From Membranipora membranacea (taxonomy: Eukaryota; Bryozoa; Gymnolaemata; Cheilostomatida; Membraniporidae): 64,000 nt of DNA. The stretch lies in NCBI GenBank assembly GCA_914767715.1, contig OU612065.1, forward strand, positions 7,128,001-7,192,000, in the 5' to 3' direction. The notes under the pieces were generated by a model that had not been told where the DNA came from, did no database searches, and saw only the letters and a program-made list of their open reading frames with translations. The translations under genes were made by a program, and so were the position numbers. Below, piece by piece: positions 1 to 12,484 of the stretch; position 1 is the first letter of the stretch, and every line of letters starts with the position of its first letter.

Positions 1-155
1 ACCACCCTGTGTATAATCATCTACATCCCACTGCAGTCCACTGACTACTGGGGATTGTTGGACCCCCAGCCAGGTGTACTCCGAGCCCCGACCTGCCTAC
101 AAACTGAGAGCTAATTTGCGCAGACATTGCGGCCTCGCCCCTAAGGCATCCCTAT
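1..155 (+). repeat. Partial SINE copy, body region
   Basis: The stretch from about 28 to 155 matches the body of the tRNA-derived SINE at 36234-36420. Shared landmarks, in the same order, are CCCACTGCAG, GACTACTG, a GACCTGCCT block, and TTGCGGCCTCGCC followed by CTAAGGCA. The tRNA-like head with A and B boxes is not present before it, so this copy is 5'-truncated, cut by the window edge, or decayed. A (CTTA)n run at about 288-304 lies downstream and may be unrelated. Confidence 0.7.
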
Positions 156-2786
156 CTCGCCACCCATTCTTCGGGGTGCGGTGAGTGACAAAAGCTTGCA
201 AAACCAACATTTCTTTAACCAACATCTTGATTCTTATTCAACTTATTATACCTTACCAAGTTACGGCTTGTCTCCTACGTCCATTTCTTTACTTACTTAC
301 TTACTTGGTACTTGTCGAGTAATCTCCAACTTCTGATGAAGGTTATTGAGATGTGGCAATCTCATATATCCGTATTTCGTTTCCGGGTTAATAACTGATT
401 ACCAAATTTAGAAAGCCATACACCCTAACCTGCCACTGGGGGACCTGTAAGCAGCGAGCTGCCTGGTGGAAGTTGGTTCCAAAGCTTCGCAGTTTTGATG
501 AAGAAGCTGTTCATATGAGATACCGTGTTGGTCTATCCCCCAATGAACAGACAACAGAGCCAGTTGACCATTTCTCTGTGTCTCAGCATAGAGGAGTCTG
601 ATCCATTAAACATGTGGTTCAAATCTACGTAGAACTGTTGCAATTTATTAGGATATAAGAGGTATTTCTCATATATAATTCGTACACTTTTTTTGTTTAT
701 TTTCTGTCACATTGATAGTTAGCTTGAGATTACAGTTTACAACATTAATATTTTGCAAATCCATTTACACACATAATATAAACTCCCTCGGCCTATAGGT
801 TATGATTGGAGACCCTAGGTTATTAAATAGGGCGGGGTTTAAAGTTCATGGAGTTATCATGTCATATGTTATTCTGTTTTGAGAAAATTCTGTTCTGTGA
901 AAAATCGGAGTTGTGAAACTTTTATCAAGGTCAGAACAACTCCTAAGGGTGAGGCAAAGAATGACAAAGGGATATTTCACCTTCCCACCCTCCCTGTTTT
1001 AAACCTGACCCATGAAATCGTTCACTGCTTTAGGGAAATGAGATATCTTTCGAGAATGCGATTTGGGAATTTGCCTCATTGAAAGATCAAGAGAGGGAAG
1101 TTAGCTGAAATACCTCCCATACAGTCAATAGTTAAACCAACATAATTATAATTGCCTAAATTAAAACTTGTCTCTATCCGGTGGTCATTGGTCAACCAGC
1201 AGACAATGAACGTAGTAGCTTCTATGTGCCCGGTTTGATGGTAGCAGCATTTCATTACAACCACATTCCCATCCCTTCAGTTGAATATGCAATATTCAGG
1301 GTAGACAAAGTCCTAAATACACCCTACTACCATCAACCCCGGTAACGTGTGAGCACTTTGAAATTATGTAGCAGACCTATACTGAGGAAAGTATTCATTA
1401 CTATTTTCATGGAAACTTGAACAAATGCCTGGCTCAGCGGTGGATGAGGTCTTAAAAACGCTGACACTCAAAGAGCATTTGAGTCTGATTATTTCGTTTC
1501 ACTGAATCCCTCGTACTCATCGTTTAAATTGTTCCACTATTCTAACATACAACAGTGTATACCACTTCTGATCTGATAAAGAGATATAGATTAGGTAGGT
1601 AGATTAATTTATTGCATGTCAGGGCCTTAGGGATAAGAGCTGAAGTATGTCTTATTTGTGAGTTCAACCAGTACTCCTTGAATCTCGTTTGTCCAAGATA
1701 ATCTTTAGTGTGAGGAAATCATCGCGATGGTTAGTCCAGTATCTCTAAAGCTTTAGATTTTTATCATTTCACTTTTAGCCTTCGGAGACAGTTCATGCTA
1801 CCAACTGATTGGTTGGCACAGTGAGATATTATGTTCATGCTTTCTTTGCTTTCCTTGATTATTCATATCAGAGGGACCTGACCTGTTTGTATGTCATCTA
1901 TACTCTACAGCAAAGTCAGCCAATATGGCCTTATGGCTGGTATGGTTGCCTCAAGATGAGCCGGCTATGGTTTGACAATGTGTCCGTTGGGTGATCACTG
2001 CTAAACCAGCGTATGTATCTGAATCCTCATGCAGGGACGGGCTTTCTTTGTACTTAATCGATTATGTATTGAAGCTCTTATTCCTACAATTTTTCAATCA
2101 CTGGCACACTTTTTTTGCAACACATATTCCATGTTATTTCTTTGTGATGAAATACAATCAAATCAATTAATGAAGTATTTGAATAAAATCAACAGGTTAA
2201 ATTTTGATGGCTGAAACTAAATGAAAATCAGACGAGGACATTTTGTAACTCTACTAGAGGACATACTAACACCACCCTCTAGCCTGGGTAGGCTGTAGTG
2301 TCATCGACAGCCTGCCCAGGCTGACCACCCTCCCTATGGGAGATTATTGTTATCAGACATGATATGAGGAGCTGTAACATAGCAACTGATATATTTGTTT
2401 GATCTTGTTGTGCCGCTTATAATCTTATATTCATATGATATTATAATATATTAAGGACCCTATCATACCTTATCAAAATCTTAATACATGCCAGTTTTCT
2501 ATTGAACTGCAAACAAAACAAAAACAAATAGGCTGTTTTGTTAACATTAGCTACATACATGGCATTAAACTTTCATTACTATTTGGAGTGCTGCCACATG
2601 AATACACACTTTTCCGTTAACTAAATTAAGTCATAGTTTGTGAAGGAGCTTTCACTTGAGAGTCTATTTCATTTTCTGCGCGGCACTATGACCATATCAT
2701 TCTGATTTTGGGACAATCGTAAGAGACTGATACATTTGGATAATCAAGGAAGAGTCTGAAGGAAGGAGTCTGAGAACAGCTTGATC
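156..2786. other. Intergenic region upstream of CCDC17
   Basis: I see no supportable gene here. Open frames are below about 70 codons, have no recognisable domain and no flanking splice signals. The region is AT-rich. It holds a tetranucleotide run at about 288-304 and a strong hairpin at 2281-2322 (listed separately). The CCDC17 promoter should lie in the last few hundred bases, but no clear TATA or initiator element stands out. Confidence 0.6.
2281..2322. repeat. Hairpin of the AGCCTG type
   Basis: The 16-base arms AGCCTGGGTAGGCTGT (2281-2296) and ACAGCCTGCCCAGGCT (2307-2322) pair with one mismatch around a 10-base loop. Related AGCCTGTC-type foldbacks occur at 26164-26207 and 40528-40575, so this may belong to a small dispersed hairpin family. 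Confidence 0.65.
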
Positions 2787-5700
2787 ATGGAACCTTTACT
2801 GATGTGTCATCAGTGCTCCATGAAGTTCAATTCTATAAAACAGCTGTCAAAGCACAGAGAAAAGTTCTGTGTTGGCAGCTTTGTCTCCTACAATGACAAA
2901 CCATATGTACTTCATGACTGGAGCCAGGCAGATGATAAAATAAGGCAACTTCATACTCTCAAGGTAAGGTTTGGCAGACATGGCATTTAAAACAACAATA
3001 CATGTTATTACGTCTTATCCGGTGTTCTGAGTGAGTGGGAACTGGTGGGAACTAAGTTCCCGCAAAAAAAGATAAAGGGGGAACCTTTAGAACACAGTTC
3101 CCACTCAAATTCTGTTCAAAAACAGTGTCAAGGTGTCTCTTTTGACCCGATATCAATTATTACAACTATTACAGATCCATATTTCTGCGTAATTTGATCT
3201 AGACATTGCAAAAGATTCTCAAAACAATTTTCAACCCAGAGAGTAGAGTACCCACAAAGAAAAAAGTTCACTTGATCCTTTTTTCCCGCATTGGAATTGC
3301 CCCCCCCCCCCTCTACTGACACGCCGTGAAAAAAGGATCGAACTTGATCTAGGTCTCATCTATTACATTTCAGAATCAAGGGGGTGATAGATTTAATTTA
3401 TCAATAATCAATAATATAGTTAGTCACTTTATACTAGTCTCTGAACGTGACAACCCCATGCAACGCATTACAGATCAATTGCATAAATTCTTGGAAATTA
3501 AAATTCGGGTATGTTTGAGAGAAGTTCTTATCGTATTTTGTCTTGCCCATTTCAGTGTCAAAACACCACATTATCTCTATACTGCTTACATTTCCTTACT
3601 AGGAGGCAAATATCCAAAGGAGTGAGGCGAGCCGTGAAAGAGATAGACAGTTAATAAATTTATCACGTAACTCAGGAAATTATTCACCACATCCCAAAGC
3701 TAGAGGCTACACAACTACTGAAGATAGATTTGGGTCCTTTATACCAATAGATATAGTCAAAGAACTAGTCAAAAATCAATCACGGTAAGTCCACAAAATA
3801 ACTAAAACAAGAGGGGAAAATTATGTCTGGTACAACCTTATGAGCCAAGGATTTTTAGGATTACGGAAGATCAATGTATTTTGTTTTGTTTTTAAAGAAC
3901 TGGACCGTATGTTGATCTCAGACATCTGGAGAATATCTATGGAAGTTATATTCCAGTGCAAGTGGTCAGAAAACTTCTGAATGAACCAGCTGATGGACGT
4001 GGTATAAATTATGAGGTATAGAGACTTCTTCAAATAACTCTTTTGCCTCGATCCTCACTGTGTGGTTGATGATGTAGTGACACTTCTAGCTTATATCCTG
4101 AGTGTTTTATGCATTTATGGTTATACATCCATAAAAGTCATCATTGGTGGTTTTCCGCCGATGCATTTCTGAAAAATTTCTAGAGGTGTGAAAAAAGCTT
4201 TGCTTTGATTTTGTTACCTAACACTCACTCTTGTTTCCTTTTGCATTGTGATCTTTGCTTATCACCAACTAACATCATTGTTAGGTCAAAAGACTTGATG
4301 CGGATTTCAATCAGACGCTGGAAGACTTGAAACGAAGTAGGCGCACCCTACAGCAATCAAGCACGGAGCTGCAGGAACAGTTATCATCACTGAGAAATCA
4401 CAGTGCTCGCACTGATGACTCAGACTTGGTGTGTTCTCCTAATATTCTGTTTTTTTTTGCAGCACTAGATTCCTTTTTTCTATTGTGTACTGCTGTGTGA
4501 TTTTAAGGTTTACCAATGATCTCCGACTCCAGGGAGTTCATTGGGTTATCAAAGCCATTTTCTTCACCTGAAATAAGCCACTATTACAGCCACCATATAC
4601 CTGCAATGTTTATAGACTGTGTTACATAAGAATATTGGTCCTTGAATGTGTTGCGGGGATGTTGATTAGTAGGGACTCCCAAATTAATAAACTTTTCTCG
4701 TAAAGTCAGTGCAATAGTCAATAGAATGTTTTCCCTTTTCTACAGAGTCCATATTTGGACAACCCACCAGAGGAAAGCCAGAGGCTTGTTATTGATGACT
4801 TGAAGAATCAAGTTAACGCCCTGCGTATGCAGATTAACAGCCAACGCCAACCAAATCCTGTTATCTTACATACATCGCAGGCTACGTACACTCCGTCACA
4901 ACCAGCACAAAGACAAAACCAGGCAGCTTTCGACTTCAAAGGAGGTATTGAGTTGTCATCTTTTAGGAGTTATACAATCACACAATCATTTTATTTCTCA
5001 TAATTATATTCAGATGATAAATTTATGTGGTTTTACAATTCATAAGAACATATAAATACTGTATATGAATGATATACTAATAAATATTACATCTTTTCTT
5101 CATTCATACAAGGAGTAAACAAAGTTCTTGATGTATATAGCCCATAAGAATTCTATGCCTAAGATAGTACACCTCAATTATGTACGGACCGTAAGACATT
5201 CTTTCGTTCTCTAACACATTTTCGATTTCATATTCAGGATCACTTGTAGCTGAGATTAGCGCACTGAGACAGCACTATATAAATATCAGAGGTGATCCTT
5301 CAGTTATAAGTCAGCTAACACAGATGTTAAATGACGCTGAGAATGTGGAACAACAGCATCAGGCAAAAGCTCCCCCTAGGTCTCAGCAGCCACCAGTCAG
5401 TAGCAAGTCCTCAAGGAGTCTCCTAGCCGAAGAGCTGTATGCAATGGAGGCAGAAAATTACCGTCTTCAGAGAGAACTTGTCAAGATTGAACAAAACAAT
5501 AATTCCGGTTGTAAGTTATACCACAAGGAAGATTTTGTGCTGCATAATATATTATACTGATATATTCGAAATATGTACAATAGAGACAAAATCAGAAAAT
5601 TAGCAGCTATAACTTAGACTCCAATTTAATACAATTCACTCCCACCCTCGTTCAGCCAACACAACTCCATGGTGTAACAATATGCAAATTTTATAATTCT

Positions 5701-7096
5701 GTTTTGAATAAAGACAGAGGTGATCCTGACAGGGAGCGCCTTAATAAGCTTCTGCAGTTAGAGAGAGAAGTAGAACAAGTCAGAGCTCTACCAGTTGAGA
5801 GAAACATCCCTAATCATCAAGATAACCCACTACTGTACAAGAGGATGTCAAACATTCCAAATAGCAGGTATGCACCTTTCATTTTTGTAATTTCTTTAAA
5901 GGCAAGGTTCAAAATATTCAGGAATTTGGAAACTGATAATTTAGAAAGCCTGGACTATTGGTAGCTGAGCTTTTGAAAAAGATATACCTGATGTTCAAAA
6001 TTTGTATCGGCCATTTTCTGATATTTAGTCGACAACCTGCTTGTCATATTTGTATATAAACATGTGTAATAGTCTTTGTTTTATACATATAGGTATGACC
6101 CAGAAGAAGGTTTCACCTGTTTCTATGACTTTGTTATGGGGCTGGAACCCTCAGCCCAATGCTGCAAATTAGTTTTGAGTCTTTACAACAGCACATCAGA
6201 ACTGGGGGAGCCATCTGTTTTACCAAGTGTACAAACAGAGCAGACAGCAAAAGGCACATCAGCTATGATTGGAGCAAGGCAGCCAGTGCAAAGGTGAAAT
6301 GACTGAAGTTTATTCTTTTGGTACCTTTTCAAATTAGTTCCTCATGTGTTAGCCAGGAGTTTGGTCAACTCATGTCCCAAAATCTCTGGTGTTAACTGTC
6401 ACATTTCTGATATCTGAAAAAGTAAATATGTATTGTAGAAGTTGCATTCCCATGACAATAAGTCAGACAACTTTTGTACCAGGGTTGCGTTTCGCAAGCA
6501 TTTTCTATAAGCACATCATCTGCAAAAATATTTTGCATGGGAAGGGCAATATAATACATGATGTTAAAACAAAGCTTAGTTCCCAGTATGGTAAAAAGTC
6601 TGAACGATTAACCACTCGACATATCTGCCTGTTTAAATTTATTAGCATGAAGCCAACATGCTTTAGGGACAGAGTAAGAGAGAACTCATAGTCTTAGGTG
6701 AATTACCCTGCTGCCTTTTGTTGTCCTGTCATGATAATATATTTTCTCTGTATGAATTTCAGATGTCCGCCTTCCCCTGACCTAGGATTGGTTGTAGAAC
6801 TACAGACTTCTAGTTCCTCTCCTGATAACCTACGGACAAGAGCATGGCTGAAACTTGACTTATTTGACATGGGTCATCATCTTAGAAGTGGTTCATGGAA
6901 GGTGCCATTTTACTATCCACCGATAATACCAGATATGGACACCAGTGAGCTGCTATCAAGGCCGAGGTATGAGACTGCCGAACTTTATCTCAGAGTCGTA
7001 AATCAAAGAGATGCAGGAACCCAGGCTAACATGAGTATAAGTCCATCCAATCATATTGACTATCACCTCCCAGCCCTGAACTATCCTAGAGGCTAA
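2787..7096 (+). CDS. CCDC17: Coiled-coil domain-containing protein 17
   Basis: Nine exons read through with consistent phase: 2787-2963, 3603-3784, 3898-4015, 4285-4428, 4746-4944, 5238-5510, about 5714-5867, 6093-6293 and 6763-7096, giving about 593 residues (human CCDC17 is about 620). The N-terminus holds a C2HC zinc-finger-like motif, CHQC then H and C after 12 and 5 residues (residues 7-28). Coiled-coil segments follow (VKRLDADFNQTLEDLK, LLAEELYAMEAENYRL). The C-terminus carries the conserved block beginning YDPEEGFTCFYDFVMGL, typical of CCDC17. Exons 2 and 3 contain two similar motifs, GSFIPIDIVKELV and GSYIPVQVVRKLL. CCDC17 is poorly characterised; it is expressed in ciliated tissue. 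The start of exon 7 is the weakest junction, since 5714 and 5720 are both in phase. A candidate AATAAA lies at 7471-7476. The next gene, TMEM249, is co-oriented. Confidence 0.88.
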
Positions 7097-7877
7097 GGAG
7101 CTAGATCCTTAAATGGTAAAATCGTGGGATTTTTCTGTTAATAATAGGTCTTCCACTTTCACATACTATTCTAAATGATATGGGTCTTTGGCCCTATCTA
7201 CCGGGACCTAATCAAGCTTACCCATCATCACCAATATTATGTGCGATCATGGTGTGATGTATTTGACCTAATCTAATCAGACCTGATCTTCCTGAATTCT
7301 TGTTTGCTGATGAAATAGATTTGCATTATTTTTCTCTATATTACTGGAACTCCTGACCTTACATGCTCTTATGGTAATGATCGATCAATGTCATGAGCAC
7401 GGTTTTACCAAGGAGTTAAAGACAACTCCTTGGTTAAACTAGGTCTCATTTTAGCACATTCTCCACTTTTAATAAATTGGCAGGCATACAATATACATGT
7501 CTATGACCATAGGCTAGGAGTGTAACCAGTTGTCTCTGGTATCGGACTACAGATTCAATACCATGAATTGGTAGAGGGAGTTTATCAGTGAGATGAGAGG
7601 TTGTGTTCTCTTAGGGCATGGGAACATCACTCCTAAGCATTGGTTTACCGATCACAAATTCCTTTTTTACATACAAAATATTATATACATTTCTTTGCGC
7701 ATACCTTGTTTTCTTTTCATCATTTTTAAAGTACATGTACCTGTATAGATACTAAATACATCATCAGTAAGAGACTACACTGTTGTGCTATGTGGCATTA
7801 TGTGTTGCATCCTTGTTGTTGATATTTTACTTGCATTATGTTTCACTCAAAGGAACAAATGGTATTTCGGCCACATC
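7097..7877. other. Intergenic region between CCDC17 and TMEM249
   Basis: This spacer holds the CCDC17 3' end with AATAAA at 7471-7476 and a perfect hairpin at 7407-7434. The frame upstream of 7878 is open from about 7785 and encodes a hydrophobic stretch, so the TMEM249 coding region might start as early as the ATG at 7800. Confidence 0.6.
7407..7434. repeat. ACCAAGGAGT hairpin, perfect copy
   Basis: ACCAAGGAGTT (7407-7417) and AACTCCTTGGT (7424-7434) are perfectly complementary around a 6-base loop. This is the cleanest member of a dispersed hairpin type also seen at 18290-18317, 45548-45570, 47405-47439 and more loosely elsewhere. It lies in the 3' region of CCDC17, just before a candidate poly(A) signal, so it could be transcribed. 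Confidence 0.75.
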
Positions 7878-9175
7878 ATGAAAATGGTTTACCAGCAAAA
7901 CTCTAGCGTTAAAGATCAAGCTTTGGCTGATATCTTTCAATATGCATATGGTGCCTTGTCAACTAGTGAAAAGAAACTTGTCCGGAAAATTATTGAAAAC
8001 AAACACTATCCATTCGTCAGACTTTCAAGGGATATTTATAAGCTGGAGCACAGAAACAGGAATTTTTTTGCAATATTTCTCTTTGTGGGTGCGGTAGCAA
8101 TTTGGATGGCAGTGGGGTACATTGCTCGTGTCATACAGATGAAAGCTTACACAGGAATCCTCGGAGGCCTAGGTCTGACAGGAAGTAAGTTGGCTATTTC
8201 TATATCATGGCTACTCCAGTAAACGGGTTAGCAAGGGCATTTTTGTTCCAGTATCAAATGTTCCTCAACCAATATCAGATCGTTACATTCAGATAAATGT
8301 GAAATGGTCAATATTAATATAATATATATACCATTGTGCCTCGGCGGTCATCGGCGGGGGCAAGAGTCTGGGGGCTCAGACCATAGACTCTATGGCTCAG
8401 ACTCCATTGTACCTTCTATAACTGACTGCTCAGTTCCAACGGCTGTAATTATAGACCCAGAGCGGATCCTTGGTATAACACTGCTGGTGGCTGTTAGCGT
8501 ATACAGTCTCATGTACTGGCCGAAAAGGAGCTACATTGTGAGCAGGAAGAGAAATATCTTTCACTATTACATTGGATCTAATCTCATCATGCAAAGCCAC
8601 CTCCATAATATCTGCATCCTTCTGAGACAAGATGACGCTGCTGACGGTAAACCCTGGGCTTATATTGTTGTCTATGGATATCAGATTGAGCCGGTCACCA
8701 TATCAGGTAAGATATTTACTCAAGTCTGTGGCAAGCAGAACTGTGATTGCTATTACTTGAGACTCAGCATTGAGACATGTTTGAGACTCATCAGGGTGGT
8801 AGATCACAAAAGTACAATTAAATATCTACATCCATTTATTTGATAAACAAAAGGATGCTCATTTTATTTGTCAGGGTGTTCTCTGCTCTTATACTCGAGA
8901 AAACACCTCCTGATGCCCAGCACTATACAAAAATTTGATTGTTGCTAAGATAATCTGAGTGTTTTTTTTTCTCATCACCAGGTCAGAGTGACAATGTAGA
9001 TATGATGAGATTCCTGGCCAAAAGGATGGCTCGTAGAAATAATCTGAATTACTTCGACGTTGAAGCCAAAAGTGTTCACCACATTGTGAAGCATCGCTGC
9101 CCTCTGAGGGCAGATTACAAAAATAGTCGAACACAGAATAATATTTCTAAACATCAACATACAACACCAGTGTAG
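7878..9175 (+). CDS. TMEM249: Transmembrane protein 249, CatSper theta subunit
   Basis: Three exons, 7878-8184, 8380-8706 and 8982-9175, are in phase and give about 275 residues (human about 235). Family landmarks in order: NKHYPFVRLSRDIYKLEH; transmembrane helix 1 (FFAIFLFVGAVAIWMAVGYI); transmembrane helix 2 (ILGITLLVAVSVYSLMYW); then FHYYIGSN, GYQIEPVTI and the C-terminal FLAKRMARRNNLNYFDVEA. TMEM249 is a small two-pass membrane protein found in the CatSper sperm calcium-channel complex. The start is uncertain: the ATG at 7878 precedes the conserved region, but the same frame is open back to an ATG at 7800. Exon 2 has two in-phase acceptors 21 bp apart, after GGCTCAG at 8379 and 8400. It is co-oriented with CCDC17 and converges on the unknown gene at 9261-10887. 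Confidence 0.87.
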
Positions 9176-9260
9176 GCTGCTTGTAATTTATAACCACTAC
9201 CGCCAAAATTATAGACTGTCGAAAGAGACTGTTGAATACTTATGGTATCTATGATTTTAT

Positions 9261-10887
9261 CTATATATAAGTCAGTGATCTTGTCAAGAAGAATGAAGCA
9301 GTCTTTTTTTTTGGTGGAGATGCACTTTTTCTTTCTGATAGAGAGTTCAGTAACAATTGGCATCGCTTATCCTGTAATGCTTTTTTGTTTAGCTGGAGTT
9401 GTGAGCCCTTGTAATTGTCATAACGGTTCATTTGTCGAGTGTTCAAGCGTTCTATATGCGGAAGCCGAGTCAGGAATATCTTTTCCTCATATTCTACGAT
9501 CTTCTGATCCTCCTCCCCAACATGAACTTGAACCAGAGGCACTTTAAAATTGACCTTGGCTGAGGCCTTCGGTTTTCGATATATCTTAAAACGAGAAAAA
9601 CATGCCAGTGGGTTTTGTTTTTGTCTCATTAATCTAGCTAACCACAGAGGATGGTCGGTAAAGAAATGGCTGGGCGCAAAATTGTCTTGTTATTTAAGAG
9701 CTTTGTTAGACTTTGTATTTACTATATCGAACTTTTTGACACATTGAAGAGTGAATATATTGCTCTCACCTCTTTAACTGATCTAGCTGACGAAGAAGAG
9801 TTGAAGTTGTCTGGTATTATAACCGGTAGATTGAGTCTCGTCAGGCTTAGTTCATCAGATCTGCGCCATGATTTGCGTTTTGCTGCCTGATCATGTTCAA
9901 ATGCCGTCTTCTGTTGCTGGAACTTGTCCCATTCCTTTCTCTGTCTAACATCAATTTTGTCTATCTCCATGTTGAGTTTGCGTTCGTCTTTTGAGAATAT
10001 AGAATGCATATCGTCAAGGCTAGACCATGCTTTTTGAAGAGAGATATATTTGGAACATTATCATGATCTCTATTTAGAAAAGAAATGACTGTCTTAGGGA
10101 AATACCAAATACCAATGATTATAATGACGAACAGGCTGAATAAACACTCCGATATCGATATTGAACCAGAGTTTGTTGGTGTTTTGGCCCATGACAAACC
10201 TTTTCATTATATTTACTGATTAATGAAATGAAAAGGAAATAAAACAATTTGGAAAGGTATATGTTCTGAGGGGTACAGGGAAATATTTATGAAAAAGTTG
10301 CGTTGGTGATATAAAGAGAAGAAGAAGAAGAGTAGATGATGTAGAATTGTTCTGTAAACAGTCATTTTAATGATGGCCATGCACCAATGCGAGGATGTCC
10401 GCGTCAAATATTTATAATGGAACAGGACATTCAAGCTACATTTTCATTGCTAGTGAAAAAATTTTAACGATTGTGACAAATCGCAACACTCCTTGAAGTT
10501 TTCGAGATACAAGTCGCACAGTCAGAGAAGACAAAGACAAATCGTGACAAGCTGCTGACCTTTATTACCTGACCTGGTTTTGTTCAAGTTTTATTTTAGG
10601 ACATGATAGAAGAGGAATATACAGAGCTGAAAAATTGATTACAAAATGTAAGGTGTCCTCAAATCATCGAGGGTCCCATCATACTAGCTTTGCTGCTAGC
10701 CTATTGTTATACAGTTTTTTTGTGAGAATTCCCACTGCTTGTACTCACCGCAAACATTGTCAGTAAGGAGTGCTCTGGTTAGCTTTGTTTTCGGTATAGG
10801 AGACTTGTAATTGACCATCCTCTGTGGACCTGCCTGCTTATTAGTCTCTCCTGCATCAACATAAGTGAAATGTTTTGTGTCAGACAT
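9261..10887 (-). CDS. Unrecognised 226-residue basic protein
   Basis: Three exons on the minus strand join in phase: 10887-10749 (starts MSDTKHFTYVDAGETNK), 9987-9770 and 9584-9261 (stop). Donors are GTGAGT at 10748 and GTGAGA at 9769; the acceptors follow pyrimidine-rich tracts. The protein is hydrophilic and rich in Lys, Arg, Asp and Glu, with a probable short helix in exon 2 (around RQRKEWDKFQQQKTAFEHD), a serine run, and a Lys-rich tail ending in SFFLTRSLTYI. No signal peptide, transmembrane segment or known domain is visible and I do not recognise a family. It lies beside two cilium or sperm-related genes, and its composition would suit a small axonemal or cytoskeletal protein, but that is only a guess. 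The splice logic supports a real gene; a fourth upstream exon cannot be excluded. Confidence 0.6.
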
Positions 10888-12484
10888 TTTGAGAATTTTG
10901 TTTTATCACTCTTGAGATTTCCAACACCAGTTATCTTCACGGTCCCAGGTACTGATCTGAGTGTTGAAGTGTCCACGTGAGTGAAAGAGTCCGCACGATA
11001 AAATTCTAACATAGCTTCAGGGACTTTTACTAATTGTCCAGTGCTTACATTTAATTTTCAATGGTTAATTTAAGTAGCACCTGTTGTCTTTAATTGGGAT
11101 TTTATTTGTGAAATTGTCTTACTGTTAACATACGAGTATAAAAATTCCTGATGCAGATTTTGAATACAATCTTAATTTGTAGTTAATATAACCTTGGTTC
11201 AGAATTCGATATTAATACACTGACCTGACCATAAAACATAATTTTTTTGTATTGACCAATCCAGTACCAACAGGTTATCCTGTGGCTATGCTGGACATAC
11301 ATGACAAGTTGGTAGACCCAGAAATCAGGAGGTCTCTGCGGACGAACTCCCGACCCGGAGTACCACTCTGCGCGTCCCGCAGCGAGGGTGTAATTTGGCC
11401 CTTGTTGTCATTTATTTTAAGCCAAAACTAGAGCGCTCATATTATGCAATGCATAATTTTACCTGATTTTACAAATTATATTGTTGCACCTTATATGAAC
11501 GAGGAAAGATAGTATGTTAATAGGCAATTATATATATGTATATGTACTGTGGGGGTAGGAAAACATAGTTTTCTTGCAACGAGAAGCTTAAAAATTCTTC
11601 TGGGTGAAGGAAGCTGAAAAAAGGGAGGAAAAAGGGAGATAGGGAGGAGGTGGAAAATACCCCTAAAAACTGGGAGGCTCCCTTCCAAAAAGGGAGACTT
11701 GTCAGGTATGATGCTGGAAACCACTTCACAATGATTTGGAAACACACAATATGCTGTATACTGTTATATCCACAACCCGCATGCAAAATAGTATGTGTTT
11801 GTTATCATAATAACCTCTTTCCATACGGCAAAAGGGGTAGAGTTTTTCGGATTTTGAATTGGGTGCTAGTTTAGATGTATACTCACCCCACTCGGATATA
11901 GGGAAACAGAATGAGATGTTAACCCCATCATCTGCACCCCGGTCTTCTCGGATTCCTTCAAACTTGCTCATTATTAGAATATATATATATCCGTTTGTGA
12001 TATCCTCAAAGGTGACAGTGTCACAGAATGTACATAGGCGTGATATAGTGAAGTAGTGAAACTACGCAGTGGGTCTCCAACACATAAAATTTAACTTTTG
12101 AATAATTAGAATGATTTTTGGTAATTGCAGAGTAAGCTGTGTTTTGCAATACCCAAATGCTCAACAAACAGAATTTGGCAACAAAATGATTTTGGCATTT
12201 GATTTTTTGTTCGCTAGATTTAATCAGGTTACCAGACAATAACACATTCAAACTTGTGCGGAATCAGTGAGCTGGATTGTCTTAAACCACAGGATAATTT
12301 AAATTTTGTTTTTGTTTCAGTGCTTGAAATGAAAATTTAACAACTTCAAACAAACTCTTTTGTTTCATTATGCAACGAAAGTTTTACGTCATAAAGAGAA
12401 TGGAATTGGACTGTAGACCGACTATGTGGCTTTTGCTATCCTTGTCGATTAATATATTGGGTAGACAGATAAATATTCAACTCG
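10888..12484. other. Intergenic region without recognised gene
   Basis: AT-rich sequence with no supportable coding exon. A purine-rich stretch at about 11575-11660 creates long but low-complexity open frames on both strands. A promoter for the gene at 9261-10887 would be expected just above 10887. Confidence 0.55.
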
